A DNA stretch of 22,143 bases, taken from the IMG/VR virus record IMGVR_UViG_3300042375_001097, positions 1-22,143 of that record. One strand, 5' to 3'. The notes under the pieces were generated by a model that was not told where the DNA came from, ran no database searches, and saw only the letters and a list, made by a program, of their open reading frames with translations. Position 1 is the first letter of the stretch, and every line of letters starts with the position of its first letter. Made by a program: the position numbers and the translations under genes. This DNA is from a virus. Below, piece by piece: positions 19,433 through 22,143 of the stretch.

Positions 19433-20012
19433 TCGGTCCCTCGATGAGAATAAAAGAGAACCTCTTTAGCCCGGCTAAATGAAGTGTCTCGTTGAGGGTG
19501 CGGCGGAAATCACCCCATTGTTCTGGAGGCAGCGTGCAGCAGCCTTCAGAGGAGGTGCCGTTAACGCCGCCCAGATGAAGGTTGATCCCGAACTCTCCAG
19601 ACTCAGTCACGGCGACCGTGCCGTCTTTTTTGAACCGCTCGACGGTGACGAGATCAGGCCCCTGTCCGAACGCTTGGTATTTGCCCCGGTGGATGAGTGG
19701 CTTGAACCACCAGCAGCCGGGTTTGAGGCGAGCCATGAATTTGCCCGCGCCCGCGTTCCACCCGTATCTGGAAGGGTCGGTGTTGCCGTTCCAAGCAGTC
19801 ATGCTTTGAGGCGTGACAATGAAAAACGCGTCGTCGTAGGCGGAGATGTCGTTGCCAGCCTCGCCGATGGTCTCGGCATAGTAGCCCCTCACCGCCAGAA
19901 CAAACCGCTCCGGCGGTGGGGATGTGCCGTGCTTGTCCGCCCACGCTTCGGTGGCTTTGGCCACAACAAGTTCGCGGCTGGCTTTGGGCTTGCTTTTGGG
20001 AATGGGGATCAT
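19425..20012 (-). CDS. Putative endolysin with L,D-transpeptidase (YkuD)-like active site (195 aa)
   Basis: The C-terminal half has FGINLHLGGVNGTSSEGCCT (141-160) followed by LPPEQWGDF: a conserved His (146) and a S-x-G-C motif (Cys158), as in YkuD-fold enzymes that act on peptidoglycan through a catalytic Cys. It also has repeated aromatic segments (FFIVTPQSMTAWNGNTDP, WWFKPLIHRG). Phage proteins with TSSEGCQT-PPEQW-like ends are known near lysis genes. It lies at the end of a minus-strand run of tiny membrane genes that look like holin and spanins, which supports a cell-wall role. No signal peptide is seen, so export would need the holin. A structural or other function is possible. Confidence 0.65.
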   Translation of the reverse strand: MIPIPKSKPKASRELVVAKATEAWADKHGTSPPPERFVLAVRGYYAETIGEAGNDISAYDDAFFIVTPQSMTAWNGNTDPSRYGWNAGAGKFMARLKPGCWWFKPLIHRGKYQAFGQGPDLVTVERFKKDGTVAVTESGEFGINLHLGGVNGTSSEGCCTLPPEQWGDFRRTLNETLHLAGLKRFSFILIEGPIN

Positions 20013-20016
20013 GGCG

Positions 20017-20130
20017 TCAGCATTTCACAAACAGATAGGCCAGCCAGAAGGCCGCAAGAAACAACATAGCAACCAGTCCCGGCCACCAAGGTGGCGTGTC
20101 GGGCGGCTCCATGTCGTAGTTCGAGGACAT
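20017..20130 (-). CDS. Very small single-span membrane protein (37 aa)
   Basis: ATG 20130-20128 to TGA 20019-20017. The N-terminus is MSSNYDMEPPDTPPWW; residues 17-36 (PGLVAMLFLAAFWLAYLFVK) form one membrane helix, and the last residue is Cys. The start overlaps the TAA of the upstream lipoprotein gene (TAATG). The Pro/Trp-rich head and single span could suit a holin accessory or antiholin. It sits 4 bases before the endolysin start. Confidence 0.55.
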   Translation of the reverse strand: MSSNYDMEPPDTPPWWPGLVAMLFLAAFWLAYLFVKC

Positions 20131-20267
20131 TATTTTTCGGCGAGGATTTCGATCACCCGCATGGCGGAGGGAGCGTCCACGCTCACGTCCTTGCTGCCAT
20201 CCGGATTGACCCGGACGGAGCAGGAGGCGAGGCAGACAATGGCAACAAGTGTGGCGATGGTTTTCAT
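20130..20267 (-). CDS. Small lipoprotein, o-spanin-like (45 aa)
   Basis: It starts MKTIATLVAIVCLASCSVRV: a short basic n-region, hydrophobic core and a lipobox LASC with Cys at 16, so a mature outer-membrane lipoprotein of about 30 residues is predicted. The remainder (NPDGSKDVSVDAPSAMRV to the end) is polar. Tiny lipoproteins in phage lysis cassettes are usually outer-membrane spanin subunits (Rz1-like). The start overlaps the stop of the upstream holin-like gene (ATGA), and its TAA overlaps the next ATG. Confidence 0.6.
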   Translation of the reverse strand: MKTIATLVAIVCLASCSVRVNPDGSKDVSVDAPSAMRVIEILAEK

Positions 20268-20428
20268 GGCTCTTGGGTAGGGGTTGCGTCCTTGGCGAGG
20301 TAGCCCAAAACGGCGAGAGTCACGGGCAGAACCCATGTCTTCCAATCGTCGATAGAGTGTCCTTGCTGGACGATCCCTTGGATGGCGGCGGCGGCTGCGC
20401 AAAGCAGTCCGATGAGTGTGGTTTTCAT
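20264..20428 (-). CDS. Holin-like small membrane protein (54 aa)
   Basis: It starts MKTTLIGLLCAAAAAIQGIV, has a polar loop (QQGHSIDDWKTW), then a second hydrophobic helix (VLPVTLAVLGYLAKD). Two short spans with a small polar turn and a charged tail are typical of small phage holins; the GYLAKD end also resembles holin-like proteins. It would form membrane lesions that release the endolysin. It is linked by TAATG to the upstream coiled-coil gene and by ATGA to the lipoprotein gene. Confidence 0.6.
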   Translation of the reverse strand: MKTTLIGLLCAAAAAIQGIVQQGHSIDDWKTWVLPVTLAVLGYLAKDATPTQEP

Positions 20429-20625
20429 TAGCGGTTCTTGTAGAGGCAGGTGCCGAGGCCGCAGCCTTTGCTGAGTCGGTCAACGTCGTCCTGAAGCTTG
20501 GCGACGATGATGCGAAGGCTGGCGATCTCAGTCGCAAGCGAGCGGTAGATGATCGCGGCCAGCGTCGAGATGACGGTGGCGAGTGCGAGCAGCACCATTA
20601 AAATCCATTCTGTCGGGACGTTCAT
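20428..20625 (-). CDS. Membrane-anchored coiled-coil protein, i-spanin-like (65 aa)
   Basis: It starts MNVPTEWILMVLLALATVIS; residues 7-29 form one membrane helix. A heptad-like helix follows (RSLATEIASLRIIVAKLQDD, then VDRLSKGCG) and the end is CGLGTCLYKNR with two Cys. One N-terminal anchor plus a periplasmic coiled coil is the plan of inner-membrane spanin subunits (Rz-like), here short. The start is ATG 20625, where the upstream gene's TGA overlaps; an upstream in-frame ATG at 20670 would overlap that gene by 49 bases. Confidence 0.55.
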   Translation of the reverse strand: MNVPTEWILMVLLALATVISTLAAIIYRSLATEIASLRIIVAKLQDDVDRLSKGCGLGTCLYKNR

Positions 20626-20696
20626 TTTTGGGGGAGTTTGGGAAATGGGATGAGCATGTAAATTACGCACCAGAGGAGTTTAAGAGCTGTCATCAT
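20622..20696 (-). CDS. Tiny hydrophobic peptide gene (24 aa)
   Basis: ATG 20696 (or 20693) to TGA 20624-20622; it starts MMTALKLLWCVIYMLIPFP and is one hydrophobic segment with a basic end. It is overlapped at both ends: its ATG with the stop of the Pro/Glu-repeat gene (ATGA) and its TGA with the next ATG (ATGA). The consistent overlaps argue for translation, but the length is minimal. Possible membrane peptide or coupling leader. Confidence 0.4.
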   Translation of the reverse strand: MMTALKLLWCVIYMLIPFPKLPQK

Positions 20697-21124
20697 GGCT
20701 CTGGTTCAGGTTCCGGCTCAGGCTCTGGTTCCGGTGTTGGCTCTGGTTCCGGTGTTGGCTCTGGTTCCGGTGTTGGCTCTGGTTCCGGTGGGGCAACGTA
20801 GACAAATGCGGCTCCGTCGAAAACAATGTCCGAGCGGCCAGCGGCGACTGGTGCGCGGCTGGCGAATCGCGGGACAGCGAGCGCGTCGAGGCTGGCGTTG
20901 ACCTGCAAGCCCAATGCGGTATTGGCGGCAAATGTGGCGAGCGTGGCGGGGATGTCGGCGTTCAGCACGGCCAGCAAGCGATCGGTTGGGAGACTCCAGA
21001 ATGCTGCGTTGGTGGTGGCGAGCGTCGAAGCGAGATGGTGCGTGGCTTCGCCTGCTTGCAGGACGAGTTGCTCTTTTGCTGCGAGATCGGCTTCAGCTTG
21101 GGTGAGTTGGCGGATGATTGACAT
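20693..21124 (-). CDS. Tail-associated protein with a C-terminal Pro/Glu repeat (143 aa)
   Basis: Residues 1-112 are helical and Ala/Leu-rich (LTQAEADLAAKEQLVLQAGE; LASTLATTNAAFWSLPTDRL), ending in a short β segment (SDIVFDGAAFVYVAPP). Residues 114-143 are EPEPTP-type repeats made by an 18-base tandem repeat. It follows the tail fibre gene by 5 bases and precedes the lysis genes with an ATGA overlap. It may be a fibre chaperone, a fibre-attached protein or a spacer-bearing wall protein; none is proven. Confidence 0.6.
   Translation of the reverse strand: MSIIRQLTQAEADLAAKEQLVLQAGEATHHLASTLATTNAAFWSLPTDRLLAVLNADIPATLATFAANTALGLQVNASLDALAVPRFASRAPVAAGRSDIVFDGAAFVYVAPPEPEPTPEPEPTPEPEPTPEPEPEPEPEPEP
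20721..20790 (-). repeat. 18-base tandem repeat encoding EPTPEP units
   Basis: About 3.8 copies of GGCTCTGGTTCCGGTGTT (plus strand) at 20721, 20739, 20757 and 20775; shorter related GGCTCTGGTTCC-type units extend the tract to the left end of the gene. In-frame repeats of 18 bases can change number without a frameshift. Confidence 0.75.
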
Positions 21125-21129
21125 AAATT

Positions 21130-22143
21130 TTAGCGGATAAGTGTCCTGTTGATTTCAAATTTGTGGTAATCAACATAGGCGATGATAGGCACAGCAAGTA
21201 TAGTTGTATTGTAAAATACAAATCCAACTTGAACATTGGATGTTGGAATGTTTGTAGAGTTGGTTACAGACCACAGTATTGTTCCTGATTCGGAATAAAG
21301 ATAAAACGAAACCGATGCCGCGCCCGCATTGACGGCAACTCTCATTTGATACCAAGCATTGACAGGCGCGCTATAGGTTGTGGCGTTAGTTGTTGTATTA
21401 ACAATTCCGCCAGAAAAGTTTGCCGTGATAGCAGAGAAAACAATATTACCCGCTCCGTCGCCAACTCCTTCCGCATAAGCAATATAGCTTGGTGCAGCAG
21501 AATTTATACTAGAAGCAAAACCAATTCGGCATCTAGTAGTATCTGCATTAAGTGCAGGTTTGAATATCAAAGTATATTCTTCATTTCCACCAAAAACAAT
21601 AGGCAGAACACTGCTAGTGCTTATACCCGCTCCAGAATTCGCAAAAGTACCAGTAGGGAAACCGACTACTCCAGGATGATTTGCGCTACACTGTGACGCA
21701 ACAAAGGAAACAGATGCTCCCCCCCCCTGTGCTGCTATAGTTTGAAACCCATTTCCATAAGGGGATGTATTTAAGGTAGTGCTATTAAAATCACTTTCAG
21801 CTACAACATATTTGAATGGTAGATGCGCTTGAGGCATAACCCGCGCATCGACTAATGACCTAGTCATGGCACTTGTCGGATTTGTTGCTGCCTGACCTGT
21901 CAGTTCAACCTGACCGCTGAACGACTGCGATCCGGTGAACGTCTGAGTGCCGCTGGATGGGTTGATCAGGGCGACCGTGCCGCTGGTGTTTGGGAATGCA
22001 ATGGCGCGGTCGGCAGTGGGGCTGTGGGAAAGCGTTGTGGCGTAAGTGCCGTTGTTTAGCCTAAAGTTTGAACGGGTTTGTATATAGGCGTTGGTTCCGT
22101 AAGTAGTGATGTTGGCATTAATTCCTTCTGTGTAAAGGGTGGC
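21130..22143 (-). CDS. Tail fibre / receptor-binding protein, C-terminal 337 residues (partial)
   Basis: The frame is open from the right edge to the stop at 21130-21132, so the true start is outside the window. The first visible 95 residues (minus strand 22143 to about 21860) carry fibre-shaft features: YATTLSHSPTADRAIAFPNT, TVALINPSSGTQTFTGSQSF and QAATNPTSAMTRSLVDAR, a pattern common in phage fibres and collar proteins. The C-terminal 240 residues are a Ser/Thr/Asn-rich β domain, probably jelly-roll-like receptor binding (YTLIFKPALNADTTRCRIGF; WYQMRVAVNAGAASVSFYLY). That part is clearly more AT-rich than the shaft, as expected of an exchanged host-range tip. It contains a G9 tract at 21719-21727. 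Confidence 0.72.
   Translation of the reverse strand, partial: ATLYTEGINANITTYGTNAYIQTRSNFRLNNGTYATTLSHSPTADRAIAFPNTSGTVALINPSSGTQTFTGSQSFSGQVELTGQAATNPTSAMTRSLVDARVMPQAHLPFKYVVAESDFNSTTLNTSPYGNGFQTIAAQGGGASVSFVASQCSANHPGVVGFPTGTFANSGAGISTSSVLPIVFGGNEEYTLIFKPALNADTTRCRIGFASSINSAAPSYIAYAEGVGDGAGNIVFSAITANFSGGIVNTTTNATTYSAPVNAWYQMRVAVNAGAASVSFYLYSESGTILWSVTNSTNIPTSNVQVGFVFYNTTILAVPIIAYVDYHKFEINRTLIR
21719..21727 (-). repeat. G9 homopolymer in the tail-fibre tip
   Basis: Nine C on the plus strand, nine G on the coding strand, encoding the Gly-Gly-Gly of AAQGGGASVSF. Loss or gain of one base would truncate the receptor-binding domain, so it could act as a phase-variation tract. Confidence 0.6.

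Noticed and set aside
20721-20790. CRISPR array
   Set aside because: The repeats are direct, contiguous 18-base units without spacers and encode a Pro/Glu repeat in frame.

Overview
The window reads as part of the genome of a temperate, tailed double-stranded DNA phage (or a provirus captured in its non-integrated form). Coding density is very high, and there are a tyrosine integrase with an attP-like site, a replication/recombination block, a lysis cassette and the C-terminal part of a tail fibre. The host is inferred to be a GC-rich diderm, most likely of the Planctomycetes-Verrucomicrobia group. The clues are an integrase whose HxxR and H/W positions are both Asn (a form I associate with integrases of that group), the general lack of Shine-Dalgarno sequences, and spanin-like lysis genes. 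This is inference; no marker gene fixes the host.

Layout. (1) Positions 1-5374, plus strand: an accessory arm of about 16 small genes, mostly of unknown function, plus a DUF2786-type protein. It ends in three tandem paralogous genes joined by stop/start overlaps, then a strong terminator. (2) Positions 5450-5660: an attP-like region with a copy of a tRNA (or tmRNA) 3' end flanked by GAGAAC repeats. (3) Positions 5574-6972, minus strand: integrase and a ribbon-helix-helix (RHH) protein. (4) Positions 7003-7144: an AT-richer divergent control region. (5) Positions 7145-19432, plus strand: a second RHH protein and a MerR/excisionase-like HTH protein; then Sak4-type recombinase, ssDNA-binding protein, SbcC/RecF-like ATPase, PD-(D/E)XK exonuclease, VRR-NUC nuclease, two different SF2 helicases, a primase-helicase fusion and an XRE-like regulator. 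(6) Positions 19425-22143, minus strand, convergent: tail fibre, a Pro/Glu-repeat protein, five very small membrane or lipoprotein genes and a putative L,D-transpeptidase-fold endolysin.

Phage-type genes lie on both sides of the attP-like site. That fits a free or circular phage genome better than an integrated prophage end.

The least explained signal is a repeated punctuation of the plus-strand operons. A short element, consensus CAGAACATMAA, sits in at least eight gene junctions (one variant included), always on the plus strand, and often has a small GC hairpin beside it. Many starts are preceded by an A/C-rich AACACGACC-ATG context instead of a Shine-Dalgarno. One further element copy lies inside a helicase gene and forces uncommon codons there, which suggests the DNA or RNA sequence itself is recognised. 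I do not recognise this element from any described system.
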